From positions 102,462-166,461 of the forward strand of contig NZ_JADKYM010000006.1 of NCBI RefSeq assembly GCF_015475875.1: a DNA stretch of 64,000 nucleotides, in the 5' to 3' direction. Made by a program: the position numbers and the translations under genes. The DNA comes from Sphingopyxis solisilvae. Lineage in GTDB: Bacteria > Pseudomonadota > Alphaproteobacteria > Sphingomonadales > Sphingomonadaceae. Positions 1-9,147 of this stretch are shown one piece after another. The notes under the pieces were generated by a model. The model saw only the letters and a program-made list of their open reading frames with translations, was not told where the DNA came from and searched no databases. Each line of letters opens with the position of its first letter. Position 1 is the stretch's first letter.

Positions 1-586
1 TCAGAATGATGATCGCCCGCCCCTTCGCGGCACCCCCGACAACCTCCAGGCCCTTCGCCGTCGTCCGTGTAAACTCGTCGATGTTGGCCCGCGTGCCCGG
101 CCCGGCGGACCGCGACGAAACCGAGGCGACGATCTCCGCATAATGAACCGGGGCCACGCGCGATACCGCCGCGACGATCGGGATTGTCGCCTGCCCGCCG
201 CAAGTCACCATATTGATATTGCGCGCGCCCGAGGAAACGGAGGCATTGACGGGCGGCACCGTGAACGGCCCCAGCGCGGCCGGGGTGAGATCGACGACGA
301 GCTTGCCGTCCTCCGCCAGCGCTTTCGCGTGCTCGATATGCGCATAGGCGGAGGTTGCGTCGAACACGAGGCCAATTTCGCCATATTCGTCGAGCGCCTG
401 AAGGCCGGCCATACCTTCATGCGTCGTCGTTACGCCGCGCTCCCTTGCCATCGCCAAGCCTTCTGACGCCGGGTCGATACCGATCATCGCGGAGAGTTCC
501 AGCTCACTGGAGCCCTTGAGAATCTTGATCATGAGATCGGTACCGATGTTCCCGGACCCGATTATCGCGCATTTGGTCTTTTGCAT
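1..586 (-). CDS. dmpF: Acetaldehyde dehydrogenase (acylating), C-terminus beyond the window
   Basis: This enzyme oxidises acetaldehyde with CoA and NAD+ to acetyl-CoA, the last step of the catechol meta-cleavage pathway. It usually works in a complex that channels acetaldehyde from 4-hydroxy-2-oxovalerate aldolase (DmpG). The visible 195 residues start at an ATG (584-586) and show the Rossmann motif GSGNIGTDL at residues 10-18. The catalytic cysteine is C129 in the context [12 protein letters not shown], matching the active site of the DmpF/MhpF/BphJ family. The frame is still open at base 1, so roughly 110-120 residues are missing. It is the last gene visible in the leftward operon, 42 bp after the hydratase, and the aldolase is expected just outside the window. 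Confidence 0.93.
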   Translation of the reverse strand, partial: MQKTKCAIIGSGNIGTDLMIKILKGSSELELSAMIGIDPASEGLAMARERGVTTTHEGMAGLQALDEYGEIGLVFDATSAYAHIEHAKALAEDGKLVVDLTPAALGPFTVPPVNASVSSGARNINMVTCGGQATIPIVAAVSRVAPVHYAEIVASVSSRSAGPGTRANIDEFTRTTAKGLEVVGGAAKGRAIIIL

Positions 587-628
587 GTCATTCTTCCCTT
601 CGGAACTTCCGCAACGGCTCGCGACGTC

Positions 629-1432
629 TCAGCCGGCGAAAGCCGCCTTGACGCTACCGAGCCCGTTGATTCTCGCTTCGATCACATCGCCGGCCGCCGC
701 TGCCGCCATGGGACCGAGCGCGCCGGACAGGAGGACATCGCCCGCGACGAGCGGTCGGCCCTCTCTCGCCATTACCTGCGCAAGCCAGAGCGAGGCGCTG
801 ATCGGACTGCCGAGGCAGGCTATCCCGGCTCCGACCGAAATCGGCTCCCCGCGGCACTCCATCACCATGCCGCAGGTCCTGAGGTCCAGGCCCTCGAGCT
901 TGCGAGGCACCGCACCGAGGACGAAGAGGCCGCTCGACGCATTGTCCGCAACGGTGTCCCAGATTCTGATGTCCCAGTTGGCGATGCGGCTATCGACGAT
1001 CTCGATGGCCGGCACGACATATTCGATGGCGCGTATCAGTTCCGCAGTCGTGAGGTCCGGATAGGGGAGATCGCGCCCGATGATGATCGCGACTTCCGCC
1101 TCGACTTTTGGCTGGATGACCCGATCGAGGGCTACCGGCTCTCCTTCGGGCACATCCATGTCAGCGAAAAGCATCCCGTAGTCGGGCTGATCGACGCCAA
1201 GCTGTGCTTGAACGGCACGGGAGGTAAGGCCGATCTTTCGGCCCACGAGCCGCCGACCCGATTCAAGCGCATTCTTGGTATTGGCCTCCTGGATCGCGTA
1301 GGCGGCCGCCACCCCGCCATCGGAAATCCGATCGCGGAGAGGGCGCACCGGAGTCCGCGTTTCTGCCGCGACTCTGAGTTCGGCCGCGATCTGTTCGATG
1401 ATCTGCTGGTCGAGTTGTTCCTGATCGGGCAT
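629..1432 (-). CDS. dmpE: 2-oxopent-4-enoate (2-hydroxypenta-2,4-dienoate) hydratase
   Basis: The protein adds water to 2-hydroxypenta-2,4-dienoate to give 4-hydroxy-2-oxovalerate, two steps before central metabolism in the meta pathway. The roughly 267-residue length and motifs match the DmpE/XylJ/MhpD family: GRKIGLTS near residue 64, the acidic metal-binding segment [10 protein letters not shown] near residue 110, and AIEIVDSR near residue 143. I chose the ATG at 1430-1432, 2 bp after the dehydrogenase stop. A TTG at 1436-1438 would overlap that stop and add two residues. Its neighbours are the semialdehyde dehydrogenase upstream and acetaldehyde dehydrogenase downstream, the normal pathway order. 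Confidence 0.93.
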   Translation of the reverse strand: MPDQEQLDQQIIEQIAAELRVAAETRTPVRPLRDRISDGGVAAAYAIQEANTKNALESGRRLVGRKIGLTSRAVQAQLGVDQPDYGMLFADMDVPEGEPVALDRVIQPKVEAEVAIIIGRDLPYPDLTTAELIRAIEYVVPAIEIVDSRIANWDIRIWDTVADNASSGLFVLGAVPRKLEGLDLRTCGMVMECRGEPISVGAGIACLGSPISASLWLAQVMAREGRPLVAGDVLLSGALGPMAAAAAGDVIEARINGLGSVKAAFAG

Positions 1433-1434
1433 GG

Positions 1435-2946
1435 TCAAACTTTCACGCAGATATTTTCGAGTTCGGTATAGAATTCGAGGCTGTGCTGCCCGCCTTCCCG
1501 GCCGATCCCGGATTGGCCCGCTCCACCGAACGCCGTCCGCAGATCACGTAAGAACCAGCAGTTCACCCAGCAAATGCCGACCGACATGGCGGCCGCGACG
1601 CGGTGCGCGCGAGACAGGTTCTGGGTCCAGATCGTCGCACACAGGCCATAGCTGGTGTCATTTGCGAGAGCGACGGCTTCGTCTTCGCTGTCGAACGGGA
1701 TCACACCGCAGCATGGTCCGAATATTTCCTCGCGCATAACGGCCGCGTCGTGGGGCAGCCCCGTCCAAATTGTCGGCTCGATCCAGAAGCCCCCGGACGC
1801 GGCCGGATCGACTTGCGGTATACCGCCCCCCGTGATCAACGTGGCCCCTTCCGCCAGCGCCCGCTCGTAATAGCCGAGCACCTTTTGGCGATGCTCTTCG
1901 CTGATCAAGGGACCGACATATTGGGGATCATTGACGTCGCCCGGCCTGAGCGCCTGGGCAGCGGCGGCGAGCCTCGCTACAAACGGCTCGAATATGGAGC
2001 GCTCGACGTAGATGCGCTCCGTCCCGAGGCAGACCTGCCCGGTGTTGAGAAACGCCGCTCGCGACACCCCTTCGACCGCCTTGTCCAGATCGGCATCGGC
2101 AAAAATCACCGCAGGATTCTTACCGCCCAGTTCGAAGCTGATATCGCGAACCCCCACGGCCGCCTGCTTCATGATCGCCTCGCCCGTACCGGTCTCCCCC
2201 GTGAAGGTGATGGCATCGACACCTGGATGGGAGGTCAGGAACTCCCCGGCCGCATCCGGGCCGAACCCGTGTACAACATTGTACACGCCCGCAGGCATAC
2301 CCACCGCGTCCATCACCTCGCCCAGCAGCGCGGCGGTCCGGGGCGTCTCCTCCGAAGGTTTGACGACCACCGTGTTACCGCAAGCAAGCGCCGGTCCTAC
2401 CTTCCAGGTCATGAGCAAAAGCGGAAAGTTCCATGGGCAAACGACGGCCACGACGCCTTTCGGCTTGCGGACGGAATAATTGAGCGCGCCCGCCCCGTCG
2501 GGGGTCGGGGTGGAGAATGCCTCGGTGGGAAGGGTCGAGACGACGTCCGCGAACATCCGGAAATTCGACGCGCCCCGCGGAATGTCGATATGCGAAGCGA
2601 CGTGACGCGGCTTGCCGGTATCGGCGACCTCGGCGGCCAGAAAGTCCTCCGCCCTGCGCTCGATCTCGTCGGCGACCGCGGCAATGAGCCGGACGCGTTC
2701 AGCCGTCGTCATCTTGCCCCAGGGACCGGTCAGTGCGCGCCGGGCTGCCCCGACAGCGCGATCGACATCCGCTCGCGTCGCCTCGTGGACGCGCCCCGTT
2801 TCGAGGCCGCTTGCAGGATCGATGTTGGCAAAGGTGGCGCCTGCGCTGCCCTCTTCGAAACGGCCATCGATATAATTTAGAATATGGCGTGCAATCTCCA
2901 ATCCGCCTGCCGCGTCCGTAGCCTCGAGCCGCCTTGCCTGTTCCAT
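1435..2946 (-). CDS. xylG: 2-hydroxymuconic semialdehyde dehydrogenase
   Basis: This 503-residue NAD+-dependent aldehyde dehydrogenase is expected to oxidise the catechol ring-fission product 2-hydroxymuconic semialdehyde to 2-hydroxymuconate (4-oxalocrotonate branch; also called DmpC). Visible residues are the oxyanion-hole N173 in PWNFP, NAD-binding K196 in VKPSEE, general base E272 in FELGGKN and nucleophile C306 in NTGQVCLG. The C-terminal segment [20 protein letters not shown] followed by a [12 protein letters not shown] ending is characteristic of the XylG/DmpC/AmnC group rather than of general ALDHs. The start ATG abuts the stop of the upstream HbpS-like gene. The tautomerase and decarboxylase needed to finish this branch are not in the window. 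Confidence 0.93.
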   Translation of the reverse strand: MEQARRLEATDAAGGLEIARHILNYIDGRFEEGSAGATFANIDPASGLETGRVHEATRADVDRAVGAARRALTGPWGKMTTAERVRLIAAVADEIERRAEDFLAAEVADTGKPRHVASHIDIPRGASNFRMFADVVSTLPTEAFSTPTPDGAGALNYSVRKPKGVVAVVCPWNFPLLLMTWKVGPALACGNTVVVKPSEETPRTAALLGEVMDAVGMPAGVYNVVHGFGPDAAGEFLTSHPGVDAITFTGETGTGEAIMKQAAVGVRDISFELGGKNPAVIFADADLDKAVEGVSRAAFLNTGQVCLGTERIYVERSIFEPFVARLAAAAQALRPGDVNDPQYVGPLISEEHRQKVLGYYERALAEGATLITGGGIPQVDPAASGGFWIEPTIWTGLPHDAAVMREEIFGPCCGVIPFDSEDEAVALANDTSYGLCATIWTQNLSRAHRVAAAMSVGICWVNCWFLRDLRTAFGGAGQSGIGREGGQHSLEFYTELENICVKV

Positions 2947-3372
2947 TTAAAACTCCCTCGCGCCGATCGCAGCAGCAGCCGCATTGGCGCAGGCGACGTC
3001 GACTTCCTCGCTGCCGCCCGAAACGCCAATTCCCCCAACACATTCTCCGTCGAAGACGACCGGGACGCCTCCCCCGAACATCACGACACGGGGCTGGTGC
3101 GCGATACCTTCGCAAAGCGCAGCCGATCCCGACACCAGATCGTAAACTTCGGCAGTAGGAACCTTGAAACTTGAAGCGGTGAACGCCTTGTCCTGCGCAA
3201 TCTTCTCGGAGTGGAACGGTGCCGCGCCTCCCCGCAGGAACGCGACCAACTCACCGGAAGCCCCGACGACCGCGGCGACTACCGGCGTACCGTTCGCGGC
3301 GCCGTGTCCGACAGCTGCCGCAACGGCCTGCACGGCAGCTTGATGCGTTATGGTTCGATAGTTCTCAACCAT
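2947..3372 (-). CDS. HbpS/GlcG-like (DUF336) protein inside the meta-cleavage operon
   Basis: This small protein of 141 residues belongs to the GlcG/HbpS (DUF336) family. Its shape is typical: a central GASGELVAFLRGGAAPFHS segment, an AxxKAFTAxSF-type helix at about residues 60-70, and a glycine-rich GGGVPVVFDGECVGGIGVSG tail followed by CANAAAAAI. Family members bind haem or corrinoids or act as small accessory proteins, and their role in aromatic pathways is poorly defined. It sits between catechol 2,3-dioxygenase (10-bp gap) and the semialdehyde dehydrogenase (stop and start abutting), so co-expression is almost certain. No catalytic residues can be assigned. A dioxygenase accessory or maintenance role is only a guess. 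Confidence 0.85.
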   Translation of the reverse strand: MVENYRTITHQAAVQAVAAAVGHGAANGTPVVAAVVGASGELVAFLRGGAAPFHSEKIAQDKAFTASSFKVPTAEVYDLVSGSAALCEGIAHQPRVVMFGGGVPVVFDGECVGGIGVSGGSEEVDVACANAAAAAIGAREF

Positions 3373-3382
3373 GGCGGCGGTG

Positions 3383-4306
3383 TCATGTATTGACCGTCAT
3401 GAACCGGTCGTTCAGCGCCTTCTCATAGTAGAAGATCGCCTTGCCGGCCTGATCGACTCCCCATGTCCTTCGCGGATTGTCCGGATAATAATCGTAGCCG
3501 CCGGAGAAGGTTTCGTTCCGGTTGCCGGACGGATCGAAGAAGTAGATGGTCTGGCCGCGCGTGATCCCGTGTCGAGTCGGACCGATGTCGAGAGAGATGT
3601 CATACCGGCTGATGATATCCGCCGCATTGCCGACATCGTTCCACGATTCCAGACGGAACGAGGTGTGGTGAATTTTCGCGTCCTCGGGACCGGCAAGAAA
3701 GGCGATATCATGCGCCTTGTTGCTACAGCTCAGGAATATGCCAAGGCGCGCGCCGCTCTCCTCGTCAACCAGTTCCTCGGTGACGGAGAAATCCAGAGCA
3801 TCCACGAAGATGCGCGCCGAACCGGCAACATCGATGCCATTGAGCGCGGAGTGATCATAACGCATCGCCCGCATGCCCCGCGGTTCGCTGCGCCAGACGT
3901 CCGGATTTTTCACCGGCGGACCATCCGCCGAAAGCTCCATTTCGGCATAGAGGTCGAAAATGTGACCCGTCGGAACTGCAAACCGCAGCTTGCGACCGAC
4001 GCCCGGGTCCTCACCCGCCCCGATCCAGTCGGTAGCGACGCCGCCAGCTGCGAGGCGCTCCGCGAAATGATCCAGATCCTTCTCGCTGCACACCTTGAAG
4101 CCTATCCTGTCGAGGCCGGGCATGTCGGCTTCGCGCAAGATGATGCTGTGGCGATCAAATTCGTCGAAGCCGCGAAAGAACGCGCGGTCGCCTGACCGCC
4201 CGACCAACTCCAACCCGATGCGATCGCGATAATGGAGGGTCGCCTCGTCGAGATCGAGGACGCGCATCTGGACATAGCCCGGACGCATGACGCCTGTAAC
4301 TGCCAT
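3383..4306 (-). CDS. xylE: Catechol 2,3-dioxygenase (type I extradiol)
   Basis: The enzyme cleaves catechol next to its hydroxyl groups using Fe(II) and O2, giving 2-hydroxymuconic semialdehyde. The length of 307 residues equals XylE and DmpB. The iron ligands are all present at nearly the same positions as in XylE: H152 (YDHSAL), H214 (IHHTSF) and E265 (NRNETFSGG). Further family features are the NETFSGGYDYYPD block and an acidic, tyrosine-rich C-terminus. It lies 19 bp downstream of the hydrolase and 10 bp upstream of the HbpS-like gene. No separate XylT-type plant ferredoxin for reactivation is visible nearby. Confidence 0.95.
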   Translation of the reverse strand: MAVTGVMRPGYVQMRVLDLDEATLHYRDRIGLELVGRSGDRAFFRGFDEFDRHSIILREADMPGLDRIGFKVCSEKDLDHFAERLAAGGVATDWIGAGEDPGVGRKLRFAVPTGHIFDLYAEMELSADGPPVKNPDVWRSEPRGMRAMRYDHSALNGIDVAGSARIFVDALDFSVTEELVDEESGARLGIFLSCSNKAHDIAFLAGPEDAKIHHTSFRLESWNDVGNAADIISRYDISLDIGPTRHGITRGQTIYFFDPSGNRNETFSGGYDYYPDNPRRTWGVDQAGKAIFYYEKALNDRFMTVNT

Positions 4307-4325
4307 TATGACTCTCCCAGAGTTT

Positions 4326-5174
4326 TTACCATTTCAGCCCATGTTTGAAGAACTCGGACACTGCCCGATTGAAGCTGGCCATGCGCTCGATCTGAACCCA
4401 ATGGCCGCATTCGCCGAAGAAGCGGACGTCCGAATGTTCGATGAGGTTGCCGAGGCGCAGGGAAACTTCCTGCGGGATCACCTGGTCTGCCTTGCCGTGA
4501 AGAATGAGGACCTCGTGCGGCAACGCCGCGATATCTTCCTCGCGGCTCGCCAGCATATTGATCCCCGCCTGCCGATCCGGCCCCCCGAACGTGGCGCGAT
4601 ATGGCTCGTGTGCGCCGGGCCGAATGCTGGCCTGATATCTGGAATCGATCAGGTCGTCGGTCAGGCGGCTTTGATCCCAAGCGAGCATCTTGAGCGATGC
4701 GTGCATCGCCTCGCGCGAAGGCTCGTAACCCCAGACGAAGTCGAGAGCCGGCGTCAGCGGGAACTCGAGCCCGGCGGCGCCCATAAGAACCGCCCGATGC
4801 ACCCGGTCGGGATGTGCGATCATGAAGGCGAGCGTGACGCCGCCGCCGAAAGAATTGCCGACCATCGAGACCCGTTCGAGACCGAGCTCATCCAGCAGGC
4901 GCACCAACTGGTCCGTCCACACCCGCTTGTCGGTGATCGCGCCAATGGAATCGCTGTAACCGAAGCCCAGCATGTCGGGCGCGATGACCCGGAACTCTTC
5001 GGCGAACACCGGCATATTGAGCCGCCAGTTTGCCCACGACGTCACGCCGGGCCCCGACCCGTGAACGAGCAAGATGGGATCGCCCGACCCGATATCGTGA
5101 TAATTTGTGGTCACTCCGTCGAACGTCGTCGACTTGCCGATTTCCGGGCGATCCTGGATCGTTTCGGAGGTCAT
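4326..5174 (-). CDS. dmpD: Meta-cleavage product hydrolase (2-hydroxymuconic semialdehyde hydrolase type)
   Basis: This alpha/beta hydrolase of 282 residues hydrolyses the C-C bond of a ring-fission product, releasing 2-hydroxypentadienoate and a carboxylic acid. The catalytic triad is visible as S108 in the nucleophile elbow GNSFGGG, D230 in HGKADQ and H258 in GECGHWVQIE. The oxyanion region HGSGPGVTSWANW is typical of the DmpD/XylF/BphD/TodF family. It is the first gene of the meta-pathway series and follows a 160-bp gap containing a TTGCA repeat, so a promoter probably lies just upstream. DmpD-like and BphD-like substrate ranges cannot be separated from the sequence alone. Confidence 0.9.
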   Translation of the reverse strand: MTSETIQDRPEIGKSTTFDGVTTNYHDIGSGDPILLVHGSGPGVTSWANWRLNMPVFAEEFRVIAPDMLGFGYSDSIGAITDKRVWTDQLVRLLDELGLERVSMVGNSFGGGVTLAFMIAHPDRVHRAVLMGAAGLEFPLTPALDFVWGYEPSREAMHASLKMLAWDQSRLTDDLIDSRYQASIRPGAHEPYRATFGGPDRQAGINMLASREEDIAALPHEVLILHGKADQVIPQEVSLRLGNLIEHSDVRFFGECGHWVQIERMASFNRAVSEFFKHGLKW

Positions 5175-5333
5175 GCCTCAACCTCCATCGCATGGAAACA
5201 CGTGCAAATGGCATTGGTCGCTTCGAGCATCCTCACCCTCCGTTCCGTCCGTTGAATATCGGCCGTCTGTAATGAAATTGTTGCACCATGAGAAACGCGT
5301 TTGCAACAGGTAAATGGGAACATGCCGCCGAAT
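5175..5333 (-). promoter_or_regulatory. Promoter-like gap before the meta-cleavage operon, with TTGCA repeats
   Basis: This is the only sizeable gap within the leftward gene series. It holds TTGCACCATGAG at 5281-5292 and TTGCAAC at 5301-5307, so GTTGCA and TGCAAC form inverted half-sites about 16 bp apart. On the minus strand the first reads CATGGTGCAAC, matching the repeats at 9026-9087 and 31250-31261. A regulated promoter for the meta-pathway genes is inferred. No convincing -35/-10 pair can be fixed. Confidence 0.5.
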
Positions 5334-5939
5334 TCACAGAAGTCCCTCGGCCCGAAGAGCTTCGCTCACGCCATTTTCGGCGGCAATGCGCTCCCGGAAG
5401 CGACTGAGCGAAGGGAAAGCGGCCAGTTCGATGCCGCAGAGCGGGGCCCATCCCAAGATGCAAAAGAGATAGGCGTCGGCCACTGTGAAGGCCTGTCCGA
5501 AGCAATAGCTTCTCTCGTGGAGACAGGCCTCCAGCGCTTCGAGATGGCGCAGCACTTCGGCTCGTGCCGCGGCCTTGGCAGCTTGCGGAGCCCCCTTTGA
5601 AAAAAGGGGCACGAAGCTCTTGTGAATCTCCGAAGAGATGAAACCGAGTAGGTCCGTGAACAAATATCTTTCGAAGGATCCTGCGGGCGGCGCAAGTCCT
5701 GACCCGGGCGCGAGATCGGCGACATAAAGCAGGATAGCCAGAGTCTCGGTGAGAACCTCTCCCGAGGCGAGGCGGAGCGCGGGTATTTTTCCGGACCGCT
5801 TGATATCGCGGAAATCCAGCCCGTCTTCCGTGAGGCGCGTGGCCATATCGACTCTCGTCAGGGAGAAGGCCTCGCCGGTGCGCGCGAGCGCGATGTGAGG
5901 GGCCAAGGAACAGAGCCCGGGCGCGTAGAATAGCTGCAT
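5334..5939 (-). CDS. Glutathione S-transferase, beta-class (BphK-like)
   Basis: This 201-residue GST has the N-terminal signature YAPGLCSLAPHIAL, with Cys at position 10. That is the residue used by bacterial beta-class GSTs such as BphK of biphenyl clusters. The thioredoxin-like N-domain contains SGKIPAL at about 49-55 and the GSH-binding TETLAILLYV at about 64-73. The C-domain has FTVADAYLFCILGW. BphK-type GSTs are known from biphenyl and PAH operons, where they dehalogenate or detoxify pathway products. It lies between the PdxA-family gene (56-bp gap) and the promoter-like gap before the hydrolase. The substrate is unknown. Confidence 0.9.
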   Translation of the reverse strand: MQLFYAPGLCSLAPHIALARTGEAFSLTRVDMATRLTEDGLDFRDIKRSGKIPALRLASGEVLTETLAILLYVADLAPGSGLAPPAGSFERYLFTDLLGFISSEIHKSFVPLFSKGAPQAAKAAARAEVLRHLEALEACLHERSYCFGQAFTVADAYLFCILGWAPLCGIELAAFPSLSRFRERIAAENGVSEALRAEGLL

Positions 5940-5995
5940 TCGTAACTCCGCGACTTCGAGGGCGGATCAAGTCCGGTGGCGGCCAGCCAGCCGGG

Positions 5996-7018
5996 TCAGT
6001 TGTCGATTCCGGAGAAGCCTTTCCCCGCTGCCAGGACACCGCAGGTCCGCATTGCGCTCAGCATCATCGCGGGATCTGCCTTCCCGGTTCCCACGATGTC
6101 GTAGGCCGTACCGTGCGCGACCGACATGTGGAGATAGGGTGGCCCCATCATGATGACGCAATTCCCGGAAAAGCCCCACGTCTTCACGGCAATATGGCCC
6201 TGGTCGTGAAACATCGCGAGCACCAGATCGTAACGACCCTCTATGCACTGGCGAAACACTGTATCCGGAGCCGACGGCCCTTCGACGTTGATCCCGCGCT
6301 GCCGCGCGCGCGCAACGCCCGGGGCGATGGCACGCACCTCCTCCTCGCCGGTCGCGTGCGGATTGAGCCCTGCCACGACGATGCGAGGATCGCTGACACC
6401 CCAGCTTCGCATTGCCGCGTCGATTTGCTGCAGGGCTCCATCGATAAGGTCGGGTGTGATGAGATCGCAGACTGTGCGGATCGACATATGGTCCGTCAGG
6501 TGGGCAACGCGCAACGGCCCGGTGAGCAAAAGCAGGTAGCTTTCGCCCGGGGTCGGGCTGATGACCATATCGAGCTTGCCGGCCAGCTTGAGCGAGCCGG
6601 TGCTGATCGGCCCCATTACCGTCCCGGCAAAATGTCCGTCGCGGGCCAGCGCGTCGAGCTCGGCGAGCCACTGAGCGGTTGCCAGGCCAGACGCGAGGGT
6701 ATCTTCGGCAAAAGGGAGATCGGCCGCATCAAGTGCACCGGTGTCGAGGACGTCGATGATCGCGGGATCGTCGCTCGGCGCGTCGAACGAGCGCAAGACC
6801 CGGACGCGCGCCGCGACGCCCGTCGCTTCCAGCGCGCGTTCGATGGACGCCGCCGAGCCGACCAGCATGGGTATCGAAACCTCGTGCACCCGCCCCGTCG
6901 CCCACGCACGCACGACCACCTCGGGACCGATACCGGCGGGTTCGCCGACCATCGTCCCGATACAGGGCCTGCCACCTGTCCCGGACGTCACCGCCGCTGC
7001 CTCAGATGCTGTAGACAT
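5996..7018 (-). CDS. PdxA-family dehydrogenase, probably a cis-dihydrodiol dehydrogenase (first copy)
   Basis: The 340 residues carry the full PdxA fold signature: GEPAGIGPE at 25-33, the metal-binding histidines H177 (LTDHMS), H221 (AGLNPHA) and H271 (MFHDQGH), and AHGTAYDIVGTGKADP near the C-terminus. PdxA proper oxidises 4-hydroxythreonine-4-phosphate in vitamin B6 synthesis. The family also includes TphB, which oxidatively decarboxylates the dihydrodiol dicarboxylate formed by terephthalate dioxygenase. Here the gene overlaps the end of a Rieske beta subunit by 17 bp and no pdxJ is near, so a catabolic dehydrogenase acting on the oxygenase product is the better reading. This is inference from family and context. 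Confidence 0.82.
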   Translation of the reverse strand: MSTASEAAAVTSGTGGRPCIGTMVGEPAGIGPEVVVRAWATGRVHEVSIPMLVGSAASIERALEATGVAARVRVLRSFDAPSDDPAIIDVLDTGALDAADLPFAEDTLASGLATAQWLAELDALARDGHFAGTVMGPISTGSLKLAGKLDMVISPTPGESYLLLLTGPLRVAHLTDHMSIRTVCDLITPDLIDGALQQIDAAMRSWGVSDPRIVVAGLNPHATGEEEVRAIAPGVARARQRGINVEGPSAPDTVFRQCIEGRYDLVLAMFHDQGHIAVKTWGFSGNCVIMMGPPYLHMSVAHGTAYDIVGTGKADPAMMLSAMRTCGVLAAGKGFSGIDN

Positions 7019-7496
7019 CGAGCATCGTCTGCGCCATGTCGTTGACTACAATGGTATATTTGCGCCGAATGACAAATGTGTCGCCTTGGGGTTCAAGGTC
7101 GTAAACGGCCGAGCCGCAATATACCGTCGGCCGATCCTCCAGCACCGACGTTGCCGACCAGTTGGTCCTCGCCTGAATGGCATCGTCGATTTGCTCGACA
7201 GAAAGCAGGCTGAACAGGTGAGATGTTCGCGGTGCCGGCGAGCTCGCTGACGATCGTCCCGTCCTGATCCTGTAGACGCGGTCCTCGAGGCCCGCGCGAG
7301 TTGGGTAGTAAATCAGCGAGATCTCGCGTTCGGGGTCTTCGGTCAGTCGGCCGCTGTCGTCCCAGGCCGGAACCCAATATTCGGCCTCGGGGTGATAGAG
7401 GTCCAGCCAGCTGTCCCAATCCTTGGCGTCCAAAGCTGCAGCTTCGCGGCCAAGGAAGCGCTGGATCGCCACCCATTGTGCAACCTCGCTGCTCAT
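7002..7496 (-). CDS. Ring-hydroxylating dioxygenase beta subunit (partner of the 7493-8905 alpha)
   Basis: This 164-residue protein has the small alpha+beta barrel (NTF2-like) fold of BenB/XylY beta subunits. Supporting features are FLGREAAALDAKDWDSWLDL near the N-terminus, followed by YHPEAEYWVPAW, ISLIYYPTRAGLEDRVYRI and a VIRRKYTIVVND ending. I chose the ATG at 7494-7496 because it overlaps the alpha-subunit stop (ATGA). A longer in-frame extension upstream would intrude into alpha. Beta subunits are structural and help to form the alpha3-beta3 hexamer. The gene overlaps the PdxA-family gene downstream, implying one translationally coupled unit of alpha, beta and dehydrogenase. Confidence 0.88.
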   Translation of the reverse strand: MSSEVAQWVAIQRFLGREAAALDAKDWDSWLDLYHPEAEYWVPAWDDSGRLTEDPEREISLIYYPTRAGLEDRVYRIRTGRSSASSPAPRTSHLFSLLSVEQIDDAIQARTNWSATSVLEDRPTVYCGSAVYDLEPQGDTFVIRRKYTIVVNDMAQTMLDVYSI

Positions 7497-8905
7497 TTTG
7501 CCATCTCCGGAACCGTGGTCGCGCGCTCCGTCTCCTCGCGCTCGATCGCGGTATGCATCCGCGAGACCCACTCGTCGTGGATAGCCACATAGAGACCCTC
7601 ATCCGCCACGGCGGTGCCGCTCATGATGGCATCGACACCGAGCGCGTCGCCGTGACTGCTGACTCCGCGCACCCACCTCGTCGCGCCGCGCGACATATCG
7701 TTCGCCCGCCCTGCGCCGCCGCCGAATCCGACTTGGCAATTGTTGAACTCGGTGAGATCGTCGGGCGTTGCCATTCCGCTGGCGTTGAAAAAATCCTCAT
7801 ATTGGCGAATGCGCAAGGCACGGGCGCGGTCGCTTTCACCGACCGGAGCGATGCAATAGGTCGTCACCTCGGTCTCATCGACCGAGATCGGCCGAATGAT
7901 GCGAATCTGCGTGCTGGTCTGATCCATCAGGAACACATTGGGGAACAGCTCAAGATTTCGGATTCTGCCGTTCATCCATGTGGCGCGCTCCTCGCCCCGC
8001 TCGCGCTGCAGCCACTCCAGTATTTCGAAATTGGGACGATCCTGGAAATTCGCATAGTCATTCCAGAGCACGCAGTGCCCGTTGTCGAACGAAAATGACC
8101 CCCCCTCGAGCTGGTTCCAGCGACCGAAATCAAAGGCCCTTGTCTCGTTCTTCGAGGTTCCGTCGACGCGGCGGGCTACTGTCATGAAGTAGTTCGCGTG
8201 CACCGTCCCGATATGGTAGCCGTCAAGACCGTTTTCGACCTGCAGCTTCCAGTTGCCGCGGTAGCGGTAGCGCGTTGCGCCGGGCAGAACCTCGAGATTC
8301 CCCTCAATGGACTGGTCGACCATCAGATCGATGAAGGTCTTCGCCCCGGCAAGATAGTCTTCGAGCGATACCACGTCCGGGTCGAGACTCGCAAAGACGA
8401 AACCCCGGTAGGTTTCAAGCCGCGCGACATGTTCGAGACCATAATCTTCGCGCTTGAATCCGGGCGCGTAGCCTCCTCCGGCCTCGTCGGTGACGTCGAG
8501 CAGCCGACCGGCCGGGTCGTAGGTCCAACCGTGGAAGGGGCAGGTAAAGTTACGGCGACTGCCGCTCTTCTCCCGGCAGACACGTGCGCCGCGATGCGCG
8601 CAGGCGTTGATCATGCAGTGCAGGTTGCCCGACCTGTCGCGGGAAAGGATCACGGGCTGCCGGCCGATGAAGGTTGTCAGGAAGTCGTTCGGCTTGGCCA
8701 CCTGGCTCTCGTGCGCGAGGAAAACCCAGTTTCGCTCGAAAATATACTTCATCTCGAGCGCGAAGACCTCGGCATCCGTAAAGGCGGCCCGATCGATTTG
8801 AAACCGGCCGCTCGCCTCGTCCTTGACGAGCCATGCATCAATACGCGCGCGCAGTGACTCAAGGTCGGTTGTTCCGGCCGAAGCCTCTCTCCCAGGTTGC
8901 GACAT
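7493..8905 (-). CDS. Rieske ring-hydroxylating dioxygenase alpha subunit, benzoate/toluate type (alpha 1)
   Basis: This is the catalytic oxygenase subunit, which cis-dihydroxylates an aromatic ring using O2 and electrons delivered through a [2Fe-2S] Rieske centre. Rieske ligands are C102-H104 (CAHRGARVC) and C122-H125 (CPFHGW). The mononuclear iron site shows bridging D229 with H231 and H236 in NGLDGYHIGTVH. The layout resembles BenA/XylX/AntA enzymes that attack aromatic carboxylates. I chose the ATG at 8903-8905 because GGAGAGAGGG lies immediately before it; the ATG 12 bases upstream would place that ribosome site inside the gene. It gives 470 residues. It heads the leftward operon and faces the TTGCA control region. 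The substrate is not predictable. Confidence 0.93.
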   Translation of the reverse strand: MSQPGREASAGTTDLESLRARIDAWLVKDEASGRFQIDRAAFTDAEVFALEMKYIFERNWVFLAHESQVAKPNDFLTTFIGRQPVILSRDRSGNLHCMINACAHRGARVCREKSGSRRNFTCPFHGWTYDPAGRLLDVTDEAGGGYAPGFKREDYGLEHVARLETYRGFVFASLDPDVVSLEDYLAGAKTFIDLMVDQSIEGNLEVLPGATRYRYRGNWKLQVENGLDGYHIGTVHANYFMTVARRVDGTSKNETRAFDFGRWNQLEGGSFSFDNGHCVLWNDYANFQDRPNFEILEWLQRERGEERATWMNGRIRNLELFPNVFLMDQTSTQIRIIRPISVDETEVTTYCIAPVGESDRARALRIRQYEDFFNASGMATPDDLTEFNNCQVGFGGGAGRANDMSRGATRWVRGVSSHGDALGVDAIMSGTAVADEGLYVAIHDEWVSRMHTAIEREETERATTVPEMAK

Positions 8906-9147
8906 CCCTCTCTCCATGTTCGCCGGCCGTTCGTCGGCGGGCCCGTTACGCTTCGGGAAGATCGGAAAGGCGCGAACGCTGCGCTCAAGCCGATTTCGCC
9001 CTAACGATCACCATAGCAGCTATGCCATAATGTGCAATGGGTTGCACTCAGAACAAAGTTGCACTATCGGAACCACGTTGCACCATAAGAGATGCATCGG
9101 GGCGAATCGCCCCTCAAATGAGAAAAAATGCTGTGGGAGTGCGGAAA
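8906..9147. promoter_or_regulatory. Divergent control region with four TTGCA-type repeats
   Basis: This 242-bp region separates the leftward oxygenase operon from the rightward bphC operon. Between 9026 and 9088 it carries CATAATGTGCAA (9026-9037, plus) and three copies of GTTGCAC followed by a short AT-leaning tail, beginning at 9041, 9058 and 9078. The first copy is identical over 12 bases to the minus strand of 31250-31261. The spacing (about 17-20 bp between GTTGCAC copies) suggests cooperative binding of a regulator. The bphC ribosome site GGGAG lies at about 9135-9139. Sigma-70 elements are weak, as expected for an activated or repressed promoter. Confidence 0.6.

Noticed and set aside
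1603..2880. A 425-codon plus-strand open frame opposite the semialdehyde dehydrogenase
   Set aside because: The dehydrogenase has all catalytic motifs on the minus strand, and this frame shows none.
5996..7018. PdxA-family gene as a vitamin B6 biosynthesis enzyme
   Set aside because: There is no pdxJ nearby, two copies are each coupled to an oxygenase, and TphB shows the family also acts in aromatic pathways.
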